Source: Coenobita brevimanus (Eukaryota > Arthropoda > Malacostraca > Decapoda > Coenobitidae). From it: a stretch of 64,000 nt of DNA. The stretch is from assembly GCA_032717465.1 (NCBI GenBank), contig CM064653.1, positions 37,306,603-37,370,602 on the forward strand. Direction: 5' to 3'. Below, one piece after another: positions 1 to 10,860 of the stretch (the first letter of the stretch is position 1; each line of letters opens with the position of its first letter). Under the pieces are notes generated by a model. It was not told the origin of the DNA, ran no database searches, and saw only the letters and a program-made list of their open reading frames with translations. The position numbers were made by a program, and so were the translations under genes.

Positions 1-2315
1 CTCATCACACTACCCAAGTACTTGAATGCACTCACATTCTCCATATCCTCACCATCCAACCTCACTGCACACTCTGTGACTTCATTCCTCTCAAACACCA
101 TAACTTTACTTTTGTTTACATTAACTTTCAGCTTCCTCCTCCTACACACTGTCCCAAATTCATTTACCAAACCTTGCAACTCCCATTCATCTTCACTCAA
201 CAATACTGTATCATCAGCAAACAGCAACACCGGAAGCTTCCAAATCTCACCCTCATTCATTAGGGCCACCCCCACATCCACTGCCCTACCTTGTACCTCC
301 TTTACGACCCCATCCATATATATATTAAACAGCCATGGAGACATTACACACCCCTGTTTCAGTCCCACATTGAGATCAAAGAACTCACTCAGCTCACCAT
401 CCACTCGCACCGTAGCCCTAGCTCCCTCGTACATACTCTTCACAGCACTCAATACTTTCCCCTCCACTCCATATATTCTTAATACCTTCCACATACCTTT
501 CCTATCTATTCTGTCATAAGCTTTCTCCAAGTCCATGAAGGCAGCGTACACTTTCCTTCCCTTCTCTAGATACTTCTCCACTACACATCTTAGAACAAAT
601 ATCTGATCTACACACCTTTTTCCCTTCCTAAATCCCCCTTGTTCTTCTCCAACTAGCTCCTCTGTCATATGCCTAACCCTATCAAAGAGTATTCTACCAT
701 ATATTTTACCAGTCACACTAAGAAGGCAAATACCCCTATGGTTACCACATACTTCTCTCTCCCCTTTTCCTTTGTACAGAGGAACAATTATTCCTGATTT
801 CCAGTCCTCTGGAACCCTTCCCTCTTCCCAAGCCAATCTACACAACTTCCATATCCACTCCACAACAATCTCACCCCCATACCTAAGCATTTCACCACAC
901 ACTCCATCAATTCCTGGGGCCTTTCCCAGCTTAATCTTCTTCATCACTTCCACTACTTCCAACCTACTGATCTCTTCCTCCCTCCTCTTATCTCTTCTTC
1001 TCCCAGCCATTCCCCAACCACTTATACTCACACTGCTCTCACTCTCTACATTCAACAAATCCTCAAAGTGCTCCTTCCATCTCCTCAATTTCTCTCTCTT
1101 CTCCACCAACAATCTATTATTCCTATCTTTCACTCCCCTACTATTTCCACTTTCACACTGCCTTACTTTCTTTACCTCCTTCCAAAACAATTTCTTACTC
1201 TCCCTCCATTTCACACTCAGATTCCTACCAAAATCTTCATCCACTTTCTTCTTACTCTCCTTCACCAGTCTCTTAACCTCCCTTCTCCTGCTCACATATA
1301 CCTCTCTCTTCTCTCTCTCATCTTCTCCCCTACCTCTACTCGCCAACCATTCACCATATGCCTTCTTCTTTTGTTCCACAGCTCGTTTCACCTCATCATT
1401 CCACCATGCTGTCCCTTGCACACCCTTGCATCTCCTCTTCACTCCACAAACCGCCTCACACGCTGCGCTTATCTCTTCCGTGAATATCTTACATACGTCT
1501 TCCACCCCTTCCATCTGCTCTAGCTCATACCTTCCCAATCTTTCTTCCACTATGCTCTTATACTCTGTCCTCTTCTCACTATCTTGCAATTTCTCCACTC
1601 TTCTCACAGGAGCTGCTTCCTCCTGTCTTCCCCTTCGCCTCCTCAACCACTTTCTTTGCAGCTCTACCTTGGCCATCACTAAGTGATGGTCCGAGACTCC
1701 ATTCCCCCACCCTCTCCACACCCTTGCATCCAACACTTGTCTTCTCATTCGCTCATCCACACACACGTAGTCTATCATTGCCTTTCGTTCAACAAGTTCA
1801 CCATCCATCCTCCTCATTACTCTCCATGTATACCGGTGGATCATCTTATGACGAAAGTAGGTGTTGGCTATTGCCAACCCCTTACCAGCACAGATGTCCA
1901 CCAAAGCACTACCATTCCCATCTACTTCCGCTGGCACACCCCACTGACCAACCACTCCATCCACTCGTACATTCCCGACTTTGCCATTCATGTCTCCAAT
2001 CAACAGCACTCTCTCGCTCCTCTCAAACTTGTCCATACATGCTTCTACTCTCGCCCAAAACTCATCTTTCACTCTTGCCACTCGATCCTCTGTTGGAGCA
2101 TACACACATACAATCGCCCATGCTTGTACACCTACTTTCATCCTCACCCATACAATCCTTGCACCCACTGTTCCATACTCTCTTATATTCTCCTTCCACT
2201 TCTTGCTTATCATCAGACATACTCCCTCTCTTGCCCTCTCATTCTCACTGACTCCCGCACATATACCTACACCATATTCCCATTCTCTCATCCTTTCACC
2301 TTTCCATTTAGTTTC
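1..2315 (-). CDS. LINE family A endonuclease-reverse transcriptase, partial, apparently open
   Basis: Translated on the minus strand, this segment gives the C-terminal part of an APE endonuclease (GDMNGKVG near 1980-2000 and SDHHLVMAK near 1670-1690). A linker with AWWNDEVK near 1400 follows. The reverse transcriptase has KAPGIDGVCGEML near 885-935, AFMDLEKAYDR near 510-545 and the catalytic FADDTVLL near 200-225, then KYLGSVM at the left edge. About 20 anchor points across the segment fall in one frame, and I found no stop in the stretches checked, whereas the related copy at 9004-15498 carries several stops. The gene would copy element RNA at a nicked target (target-primed reverse transcription). 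The start is missing through 5' truncation and the end runs off the window. Confidence 0.8.
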
Positions 2316-2317
2316 AG
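1..2317 (-). mobile_element. LINE family A copy 1 (RTE-like), 5' truncated, 3' part beyond window
   Basis: APE-type non-LTR retrotransposon on the minus strand. It matches the copy at 9004-15498 nearly base for base until position 2317, where the match stops abruptly. The element is therefore 5' truncated inside the endonuclease, and its 3' end lies outside the window to the left. The body encodes most of the endonuclease, the linker and the reverse transcriptase. Clade placement (RTE-like) rests on one EN-RT frame, the later WFGHVERM signature of other copies, and a short-tandem-repeat 3' tail; it is not phylogenetically tested. Confidence 0.9.
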
Positions 2318-2330
2318 CAGTAAAATAAGA

Positions 2331-2862
2331 ATACGAGTATATATACTAGGAGTAATGAGAGTGAAAGCTTCACTCTAGCATGTATGAATACTATGAGTTA
2401 TGAAAGTGAAAACGAAAGTGACAGATTCACTCTCAACGCTAGTATACAGGATGAGAAAGTGAATGCTACGTATTTTACTGAAAGAGAAATATAATGCCTA
2501 CAGTGACAATAAACTACTATTACTGAAGGAAACTTATGGATAAAGACTGTAGATATATATAAGTGTTATACAGTAATAGAAATATAATCTGTGAGTGTTT
2601 TTAAAGAATACAAGTATATAAACTAGAAATAATGAAAGTGAAAGTTTCACTCTAGCATGTATGAATACTACGAGTTATGAAAGTGAAAATGAAAGTGACA
2701 GATTCACTCTCAACGCTAGTATACAGGACGAGAAAGTGAATGCTACGTATTTTACTGAAAGAGAAATTAAATGCCTACAGTGACAATAAACTACTATTAC
2801 TGAAGGAAACTTATGGATAAAGACTGTTATATAGAAATATAAACTGTGAGTGTTTTTATGAA
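2331..2862. repeat. 277-bp direct tandem repeat, about two copies
   Basis: The sequence starting ATACGAGTATATA at 2331 recurs at 2608 (ATACAAGTATATA) and stays alignable to about 2860, giving a period of 277 bp. The units carry many GAAAGTGA/TCACTCT words. No coding capacity was recognised. The array abuts the truncated 5' end of the LINE on its left. Confidence 0.85.
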
Positions 2863-3015
2863 TAATAAATGACAGAACACCAGCGGCGAACCATGTCAAG
2901 TGGGAAGGCCATATGCGCTCGTAATTTTCATTGCTTTCACAGTGGTTTTTTTTGGGGGGTATGGATTCCAAACTATTTGAGAATCATAGAATAGTGTTTC
3001 TAGTGATAATATCAG

Positions 3016-3143
3016 GCTGTGGTAATCGTATTACGGGTTGTCAGGATACGTAAAGTGGAGACTTCGTTACCCAACTTCAGAAGTCTCCACAAGTCCTACG
3101 GTACTCGACGAAGGCTCAACAAACATCCCAGGAGAAAGCTGAA
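3016..3143 (+). other. candidate exon, unidentified
   Basis: An open stretch preceded by an AG (ATATCAG at 3009-3015) ends at AAGCTGAAG followed by GTATGT, a textbook 5' splice site. It encodes a basic peptide ending TRRRLNKHPRRKLK. The segment also contains an 11-bp-arm hairpin (3056-3091). I do not recognise the product; it could be a fragment of a transposase or chance. About 2863-3015 holds nothing else that I can name. Confidence 0.2.
3056..3091. repeat. short inverted repeat (hairpin)
   Basis: GTGGAGACTTC and GAAGTCTCCAC form perfect 11-bp arms around a 14-nt loop. No known element is associated. Confidence 0.6.
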
Positions 3144-3285
3144 GGTATGTGCCATATGCATATGTGATAAAAAAATTCTAGAACTAATAACTGATTTTTG
3201 GCAAATATTTTTAGAGAGTCTGTCGGAGCGCGAATATGCCCACGAGACATGCAAGTCAGGTAAAAACAAACCCGCGGTTTAGGGG

Positions 3286-3384
3286 TTAAGTACAAGTCCA
3301 GGAAGCTGGGGCCCACTATCCAAATGGGACCACGTTCCGGACATGCCCTTGGCTCTATTACATCAGATAGTAGAGGGATTACTG
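3286..3384 (+). mobile_element. Tigger/pogo 3' terminal relic
   Basis: From TAAGTACAAGTCC to GATTACTG this ~100 bp aligns with the right end of the complete Tigger element at 32676-35783 (compare 35690-35783), including GCTGGGGCCCA and GGCTCTATT. It ends in the TIR terminus ATTACTG followed by TA. The left limit is a TTAA (3286-3289) preceded by ACCCGCGGTTTAGGGG, which resembles the end of the TTAA MITEs at 10856 and 13162, so a piggyBac-like element may have cut into this copy. Confidence 0.65.
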
Positions 3385-3389
3385 TATTA

Positions 3390-4510
3390 GAAAAATGAGA
3401 TGCAAGAATATCTGCAACTTTAATAGGATCAGTTTCAACATTGTTGTTGACCTATCGTACAAAGCTGGCATTGGTACAGGAACATACTTTCCTCTGAGCT
3501 TTTGCACCTTACGCCAAATGAAGCAGCTGGGGACTGCTGAAGTCAACCCCGCGATGTACTTTCTCCAGGAAGACTTTTTGGCCTCCTTGAAAACTCTCTT
3601 CTGTTTGGCTCTATTCCTTTTAAGGGCTATTGTATTTTGATCTGTAGGGTTATTTTGATACCTACAAAAAGCAGCCCTGGTGGCTTTCCGAGCATTCGCA
3701 CACTCTTTAGTCCACCAGGGAACAGCTGGGTGTCCACGGCATCCTTCTGTCTTTGGTATAAAACGTGATGCACCATCTAAAATGACTGTATATAATCATA
3801 CGCCACTAGAGGATCAGGAAAGAGATTAAACTCTATCCTTACCTCTGTAGCTAGCATGTAGCCAGCCCAATCAGCCTCTTCAAGTTTCCACCTGGGAAGG
3901 CATGCTGATGGACTGTTCCAACCACACACCAACTTAACCAGAAAATTATCACTGCCACAAAAGTCTCTGTTCCTTGATATTTCATGCCATGTAGGGGAAC
4001 CATCATTTAACAGAACCGCCTCACTGATATTGAGGAACTCCTCAATGACAGATCCCCTTGAACAAAGTTGGGAACTCCCCCACATAGGATTATATGCATT
4101 AAAGTCACCCATAATAAAAAACAGTGGTGGTAATTGAGTATCAAGACTGAGCAATTCAGGACAAGGTAAGTCATGGCCCAATTGGTGGCTCAATCCAGGC
4201 TCTATATAAAGTGAACATAGGGTGATATGCCTGTCCAAACAACAGACACAGCACAAGCTTGTAAATCTATATTAAGATGAGTACCTTTATGCTGTACTAA
4301 GGTACGAACAAGGATAGCAGTCCCACCCTGTGGGTGATCATAAACACGAACAGATTGGTATGACACCCAGTCAAAACCAAAGTTAAGGCCAGTATTGCCC
4401 AGCTTTGTCTTCTGCAGACTGACCACATCTACATTAAGTTCATGCACTAGGGATTTAAGCTGTTCAGAATTTGAATGAAAACCCCTACAATTCCACTGTA
4501 AAACAGACAT
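3390..4510 (-). pseudogene. LINE family B ORF2: APE endonuclease and linker, frameshifted
   Basis: Starts with MSVLQWNCRGFHSN at 4510, the usual endonuclease N-terminus (QWN motif), followed by DVVSLQKTKLGN (an E/K step in the active-site loop) and GGTAILVR. A frameshift near 4230 moves the frame; the second part has IMGDFNAYNPMWGS (GDFNAH-type catalytic motif) and CGSDNFLVKL, where the usual SDH histidine reads SDN. The linker near 3700 carries a PAVPWWTKEC motif. The endonuclease nicks target DNA for priming. The altered SDN triad and the frameshifts make activity unlikely. The RT is missing. Confidence 0.75.
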
Positions 4511-4539
4511 AAGATTATTTCTTACTCGGAATCAACTGT

Positions 4540-6757
4540 ACTCTACTAGGTTTACTAACTTTTTCTTTCCTGTTCTTGTCAGGAAAGACCTTAGGTACAG
4601 ATGATGCTCTCTCAATATTTGATGAACCTGACTGACTATTCTTAAGAGTAGAGTTTAGTTTTGAAACTCCTTGAAAAGAAGTCTCCAACTTAAGAATCTC
4701 CTCCTTAGATCTACTCTTAGAAGGGGTTGCCTTGTGAATACTTCAAGAAGTATTAGTAACCACTGACTTGGAGTGGAAAGAGCATTACGGTAATACCCAA
4801 AGGACCGTCCTCTGACCGGAGGGACATCTCATCCTCCTCCCTGTCAGATAAAACATTCTTAATGTCTGAAGAATCCGACTTACCTATTGTAGAATTAAAG
4901 CTAAGTCTGGAAACTCCTTGAAAAGAAGTCTCCAACTGATGAATCTCTTCTTTAGATCTACTCTTCACTAAGGTTGTCTTTTGAATACTCTGGGAAGTAT
5001 TACTAGCCACTGACCTGGCAGTGGAAAGGCCATTAACACCCAAGGAGCCATCCTCTGACTGGAGTTAATCTCATCCTCCTCCCTATCGGATAAAAGAATA
5101 AACCGGTTCTTGGTCTCCAAAACAGGTCCGGATTTGACTGAAGGTGACCTAGTTCGACCCCTTTTACGAGCTAGGGAGACAAATCCACCAAACCCATCAC
5201 CTTCAGGGGATGAACGCGTCTCGGCTTGTTTCTGAGACTGTAACAGTGGAAGGACCTGCTACTGGGTTATCACCACCAGTAGAAAGATTATCCTTCTTAG
5301 TAGTAGATTCAGGTTTCGCAGCTTTCCTATTGGCAGAAGGACCTGCTGCAGATTGCCATCACCTGTAGAATGTTTCTCCTTAGTTATAAATTTTGGTTTT
5401 ACACCATTGATGTTTAGGTCTTTGGCAGTCTGGGAGAAGGAAGCTCCTTCCCTCAGTGCCGAAGTAGCAGCAACTTGAGCAAATGATCTACCCAAGTGGG
5501 TTGGGCTCACTTTAGCAAAGCTAAAGCTTGCCCAATGCTAATGTGCTCAGCATTAGCTTTAATTACCACTTCCTGCTCCAACATCCACCATGGACATTCC
5601 TTAGCAGTGATGCCATGGCCACCACCACAGTTTCTGCAATGAGGGTCCCGAGAGCAGTTTCCATGTTCTGGCTGAGAACACTTTCGACACACCCTAGCAT
5701 CCTTGCAGGCACTTGCAGCATGTCCATATCTAAAGCAACTGGAACATTGTAATAGCTCTGCCTTATGCGGTCTCACATTGATATGCAGCCTATCAATAAA
5801 AACAGACTAAGGTATGACGCTATCAGCAATGGCCAACTGCAACAAACGTAACGTAACTGATATTTTTTTTACATCAACCACATTAGGAGGACACATATCG
5901 AGGATTTCACGCTCCCCAAAGTCAGAAAGGTCATGGCAGAAAACTACTCCCTTAACATAACTAAATGTCCTGTGTAGTTTAATTTCTGCTAACACAGAAT
6001 TGTCTAACTTTAAACCAGTTAGCATTCGAGACACTGTTTCAGTAGCGTAAACTAAAAAACTCTTCTTACCATACCTTTTGACAGAATCGGATGGTAAACG
6101 ACTAACTCTTTCCTCAATAAAACGGCAGACTTTAATAAAGTTTGCACGTTCTGAACGAACAGTTGCAAGAAGCCACTTTGGATAGGACAGAGGCCTATTG
6201 CGTGGCTGTGCAGTGACTGTTATAGACTTTGCATAATCCTTAGAGATGTATGCATCTTCATCATGAAGTATTCTACAAAGAGACACACTCAAATCAGTAT
6301 CAGAACTCATTGTTGATAAGGCATGAGAAGCGTCCTCAGCCCTTGCAAACTAAGAACGACATTCCCATCTGTTAATATCATCACGCCAGTTAATTTTGAT
6401 CTTCTCAACTACACCACATGGCTCCAACATCTGGCATATGGAAACGTAGTCACAGAGTGGCCACCCAGTCCCGATCAAAACACGTTTATTGATGACACAA
6501 GGTCCAGCCCCGGAGGCAGTGGAACCTGCATCATCTGAGGAGGGAGAGGGTTTGTGAGAGGAATCCACATCCATGATCAGGGTCATTCCAGGTTTGTCAA
6601 TGGGAGAATAAGTTTTGCTTAAATTTTCATTAAGGTACTGGCTGCCAGGGCCACAATTAACTCCTTCTTTACCGAAAATGTGTTTTGATGTACCCCCGTA
6701 CATCGCCTGTAAACACCCGTAAGACACCGGAACCGCTACCGTGGTATGCTGGTACAC
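4540..6757 (-). pseudogene. LINE family B ORF1 (gag-like, three CCHC zinc knuckles), broken
   Basis: Read from 6757 downward, the broken frames give an N-terminal serine-rich part, an RRM-like segment (RVLIGTGWPL near 6480), a second segment with NRPLSYPKWLLATVRSE (near 6190) and LHRTFSYVKGVVF (near 5960). Three consecutive CCHC knuckles follow at 5590-5740 (CSSCFRYGHAASAC, CRKCSQPEHGNC, CRNCGGGHGITAKEC). Such ORF1 proteins bind element RNA in the ribonucleoprotein. The C-terminal part contains a 247-bp tandem duplication (4665-5095). At least four frame breaks are present. The exact start is uncertain. Confidence 0.75.
4665..5095. repeat. 247-bp tandem duplication inside LINE family B ORF1
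   Basis: AACTCCTTGAAAAGAAGTCT at 4665 recurs at 4912. The following ~180 bp (TTAGATCTACTCTT, GAATACT, GAAGTATTA, TCATCCTCCTCCCT) repeats with about 85% identity by eye. The period is 247 bp, not a multiple of three, so the duplication itself shifts the frame. Confidence 0.8.
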
Positions 6758-6770
6758 CCTCTAGTGAATG

Positions 6771-7127
6771 GCAACTGATGGGCCTCGGGGTAGCTCGGTA
6801 AGGCTGTTTCTGAGGACCTTGTGTTAGCAACAGCTCTGTGTTTTGACAACAAAGACTGTGACGAAGTTCTGACGAATTCTGACATCATAAGATACGTCAT
6901 GACTGAGCTGCAGTGGCACCAATGGCTTGCTCACTCATCTGTGATATAACCTCTTTTAGACCAATCATTTTTTTATTTATAATTTCTACTACAGATATCG
7001 TACTATATTTTCTGCTGAGATATGGCAAAATTTTCACCCCTTGGCCTGCCTGAGAGTCAGTTACCACGCACTTGACCATGAGAGAGGGTGTATAGGATAT
7101 TATTCTCTCGTGGTATCTCTGGCGGAT
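6771..7127. other. no gene recognised; possible LINE 5' UTR
   Basis: Probably the 5' leader of LINE family B or unrelated sequence. Open frames exist on both strands but none shows a recognisable domain. No repeat structure was seen. Confidence 0.3.
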
Positions 7128-7361
7128 TCCGATAGTGACGAGTTTATTCCTCATGAGGATACTTATTCAGATGTATCAGATGATGATGCAGCAGTGTCTG
7201 ATGTGTCAGTAGATGACTGTGATCCCGAAAATGATAGTGAGGTTGATGTGAGTGAGGAGGAGGAGGAAATTAGTAGTGAGCTTAGTGATGCCGCACTCTC
7301 GGCAACAAATGGGTCAAGGTCACCATCACATGTGTCCACACACTTCATGCTCAGCTTATAA
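7128..7361 (+). other. acidic open reading frame, possible piggyBac-type N-terminus relic
   Basis: The frame encodes a strikingly acidic peptide (DSDSDEFIPHEDTYSD, then DVSVDD and SEEEEEISSELSD) and stops at TAA 7359-7361 just before AAGGTAAAT. Acidic serine-rich N-termini are typical of piggyBac-family transposases. A piggyBac-like right end (GTAAAGAAGGGG followed by TTAA) lies at about 7660-7673. No catalytic domain follows in any frame, so at most this is an N-terminal remnant. Chance low-complexity coding is the alternative. Confidence 0.25.
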
Positions 7362-8165
7362 GGTAAATAAATAAGCCATCCATCTGTGCAGGACGTTTTT
7401 TTCAAGCCAGTTTGCACAGTTACCTGGGTAACAGTACTTCAGCATAAGATGTGTAAACTTATATACCGTAATGATTTATTTTATAATCCTCTTTTATTAC
7501 CAACATCATGCTGGGTTTATGTGATCATCAGTATACAAACAAATCACAAAGAGTGAATAGTTTTGATGTGGCAAAAAATATACACTACCCCACACACTAT
7601 GGGAGAGGGAGCTATCAGGTCGGTATGGGAGGTAAACGTAGTGTTTACATTGGGGGAAGGGGTCGGTAAAGAAGGGGTTAACCTGAGGAAATAAAAGGTC
7701 CATTCAGGCGGGGCCTCGCACCTGAATAAGACTACATATACAGCACTGGTTCGTCAGGCCAGTGAGGTATTATGTCACGACAGCCAGGGATAAGGGGGGC
7801 TGGCAACCTGTAGCCCGGGTATAACCAGCAGAGCTTTCCCCTTTCGGACAGTATTCACTCTCACCCAGAATTAGGGGTGTCAAATTGGCTCACCCAACTG
7901 TAGGGGAGAGAGCCCCACCGGGATGGCAAACCTCTGCCCATGCAGGGGGAGGGGGGGGTGATGGGCTTGGGGGGGAAGGGAGAGGGGTTTCCGAGGCTGT
8001 AGGAGGTCCTACTGACCCCCTGGAGGAGAGCCTTCAGGATCCTGAGGAGGCCTCTTTGCCTTAACCTCCCTCATAGTCACACACTGACACATCGTCGTCT
8101 TCATCATCAGGGGGAAGTGCAATACTGCAATGTCACTGGCACAAGCCAAGAGTCACAAGGAAGGT
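7362..8165. other. no gene recognised; G-rich stretch
   Basis: Includes a G-rich tract (7944-7996) with several runs of five or more G that could form quadruplexes, and text such as CATGCAGGGGGAGGGG that resembles GC-rich LINE leaders. No coding domain was seen on either strand. Confidence 0.4.
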
Positions 8166-8398
8166 GTACCGTACTGGACTGGCGCGGCAGTACTAGGAAA
8201 ACGTTTCTCAGTGTTTGCCATCTTCCCACGCCCAGGCGGGTAATAGTACTGGATGCAGCACATCAGTACTAGAGAAGAACTCCTCGGATTTGGCCTACTT
8301 TCCGCAGCCAATCCGTACTACAGCAATGAGTTATTTGCCGACCGTACTCGACGAAAATAGTACTGGACAAACGCGTACTGGACGCGAGGGTACTGTAC
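8166..8398. repeat. cluster of GTACT/AGTACT words
   Basis: About ten occurrences of GTACT in 233 bp, many as CGTACTGGAC, AGTACTGGA or CGTACTCGACGA. The spacing is irregular, so this is not a simple tandem array. Related words occur at 3099 (GGTACTCGACGA) and 24501 (AGTACTCGAG). Origin unknown. Confidence 0.4.
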
Positions 8399-8399
8399 A

Positions 8400-8994
8400 A
8401 TGTCCTCCTCAAACTGTCTGTGAGCCTCCTTCCTTATCTTTGTATAATCATTTCTTGCCTGTTTATAGTTGTTATATGCCCTCTCACTATTATGTTTTCT
8501 GTATCTATTCCACAGCAAGTCTCTTTTTTTCCTTTGCTTTTTTACATTCTGTATTAAACCATTTTTTTATTTTCATTTCTTTTGCTTTGTGCTGTGGAAT
8601 GCAATTTTGGACTCCTATTTCATAAAGATCACAGAATTTTCTATAAATAATTTTGATATCTTGTCCTCTCAGTTCATTTTCCCAATCTATTTCTAAGAAG
8701 TACCAGTACTTCTTCAGGTCATGATAACTGCCCTTTTTGTAACACTTGTTACTGGTAATGTCATATGCAAACCACAAGTTACAATTTAATTCTAAATGGT
8801 CACTTTTGCAGAATGGGGGTGGGGGGGGATACATTATACAGTACTATCAATTTCATCTTCTTGCCTGGTAAATATAAGATTTAATAAGGATGGATCATCT
8901 TTTTCTGGTGTTTTCCTTTACATGCTGTGTTAGGAAGAACTGCAGAAGATCTAAGAGCTTTTGATCTCAACTGCTTTCATGGCTTTTTACATCT
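8400..8994 (-). pseudogene. LINE family C ORF2: endonuclease C-terminus and linker
   Basis: The minus strand gives LLDLIFTRQEDEID near 8880 and KSDHLELNCNLW near 8790 (the SDH catalytic histidine region). The linker follows: CIPQHKAKEMKIKKWFN near 8600, then LWNRYRKHNSERAYNNYKQ near 8500 and EAHRQFEEDIV near 8410. Similarity ends near 8400, just before the RT would begin. Several frame changes. It continues the endonuclease that stops at IKWNTL near 15510. Confidence 0.7.
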
Positions 8995-9210
8995 AGAGTA
9001 TTCTATCTATCTATAGCCCGATGCCCTAATCCCGCAAAGGGTGGCTGCAGACAAAACGCCTCCAAGTCGCTCTGTCACCCACCATTTGACTACCCTCCCC
9101 CCAACTCACCCCCCCCTCCCTCATATACCTCTCAACTCCATCCCTCCACCTCATCCTCGGTCTACCCCTCCCTCTTCCTCCCTCCACCTCACCTACATAC
9201 ACTCTCTTAA

Positions 9211-10856
9211 CCCTTTAACCACGGGTATTGTTTTGGTCTGACTGTCCTCTCCCGCGGGGGTTTCAGCCAAATGTAAACAAATATTTAAACCTTAATAACT
9301 CTGCACAGAATAAAGCTAGAGAAAAAAATAAGGTACCATTAGAAAGTACTAACCTTCAGCTTTCCATTGATGTAGGTTTCATGACTTTGTTGACTTTCAC
9401 AGGACGGGTAGAGCCGTTAGAAGTGAGGGGTGTAAAATAACTATTTTACGCCCCACACACCAGTACCAAATGCCAACCACTCTCTGATAATAGTAATATA
9501 AACATATATGAACACTGCACATACGATAAACACCCACTCTGTGTTCACTGAGGTAGGTAAAAGGCACTTCACTGCGGCAGCGCCTCACTTCACTGCGGCG
9601 TCACCCGCTCACTGACGTTTCAGGCGATCTTTTCATTATTTCTAACTTCTAATGTTATTTTACATATAATCTGGGCAATATACATTATATTTACACTGCA
9701 CTTATTACTATATTGCATCACTGTCGCATCACAGAATTACACAAGTGCCGCAGAATTACACAAGTGCCGCAGATTCTCTTATTACAATATCACTTATTAT
9801 ACTGGCCAATATTTACATTTTTTTCTAGGCAAAATATCCCTTATTACTTCATTATCCATTATACAATTATTGGTAAAGCACGTCACTGTCGCATCACTGT
9901 ATATCACTATCACTTTCAGTAACTCTGCAAAGAATAAATCTAGAGCGAAAAATAAGGTACCATTAGAAAGTACTAACCTTCGGCTTTGCAATGATGTAGG
10001 TTTCATGATTTCGTTGACTATCACTGGATGGGCAGTGCCATTAGAAGTGAGCGATCTAAAATCACTATTTTTCGCTCACACACCATTACCTTCGCTCATA
10101 CACCATTACCAAATGCCAACCTCATTCTGATAATAATACTATAAACATATATGAACACTGCACATACGATGAACACCCACTCTGTGTTCACTGAGGCAGG
10201 TAAAAGGCACTGTAATTGCCCGCACTTCACTGCCACATCAGCGGTGTTGTAATCACTATTTTTCGCTCACACACCATTACCAAATGCCAACCTCATTCTG
10301 ATAATAATACTATAAACATATATGAACACTGCACATATGATAAACACCCACTCTGTGTTCACTGAGGCAGGTAAAAGGCACTGTAATTGCCCGCACTTCA
10401 CTGCCACATCAGCGGTGTTGTAATCACTATATTTCGCTCACACACCATTACCAAATGCCAACCTCATTCTGATAATAATACTATAAACATATATGAACAC
10501 TGCACATACGATAAACACCCACTCTGTGTTCACTGAGGCAGGTAAAAGGCACTGTAATTGCCTGCACTTCACTTCCACATCAGCAGTGTTGTCACTCACA
10601 CAGCTGGACAGATACTGATGCGTGTTTGGTCTGGGGTGGGGTGGGGGGCCCAGGGGGTGGGAGGTGGGGCCCCAGGGGGGGAGGGAGGTGGGGGTCGGCT
10701 GGAGTGAAAGAACTTGATAGCTACTCTCCCTTGAAACAATTGGCACACGGAAAAAACGCGGGGTATTAAAAATATTCACAAACATTCGAGAATGACACCC
10801 GCGGTTTGGTCCAGTTTTTGCAATGTCATTCTGGAATGACACCCGCAGTTAAAGGG
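9211..10856. mobile_element. piggyBac-like MITE, copy A (1646 bp, TTAA duplication)
   Basis: Flanked by TTAA at 9207-9210 and 10857-10860, the hallmark target duplication of piggyBac elements. Ends are CCCTTTAACCACGGGT (left) and ACCCGCAGTTAAAGGG (right), inverted repeats of about 16 bp. There is no transposase, so it is non-autonomous. The interior is built from duplications: a block with GGTACCATTAGAAAGTACTA (9330 and 9955) and three near-perfect ~171-bp units (10060, 10251, 10422) plus a diverged unit at 9432. It sits in the 3' coding/UTR part of LINE family A. Confidence 0.88.
10060..10595. repeat. 171-bp tandem repeats inside MITE copy A
   Basis: AATCACTATTTTTCGCTCAC marks units at about 10060, 10251 and 10422. 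The first unit has a 20-bp internal duplication (ending ACACCATTACC), making it 191 bp; the next period is 171 bp. Each unit contains CACCCACTCTGTGTTCACTG. Confidence 0.85.
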
Positions 10857-10860
10857 TTAA

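Larger units (their letters stand above)
3387..6770 (-). mobile_element. LINE family B (I-like/Nimb-like), 5' part
   Basis: Minus-strand non-LTR element carrying a gag-like ORF1 with three CCHC knuckles and an ORF2 that begins with an APE endonuclease. It breaks off in the EN-RT linker where the Tigger relic begins (3384/3387). RT and 3' end are absent from the window. Both ORFs are interrupted by frameshifts, so this copy is dead. The 5' boundary is approximate: coding similarity ends near 6757 and I see no clear terminal sequence. Confidence 0.8.

Noticed and set aside
22..2378. Plus-strand frames opposite the family A LINE (also at 11046-11528, 13588-15247, 26468-27574, 36814-37492)
   Set aside because: They are antisense shadows of the LINE coding strand, rich in serine, leucine and proline, and recur at every LINE copy.
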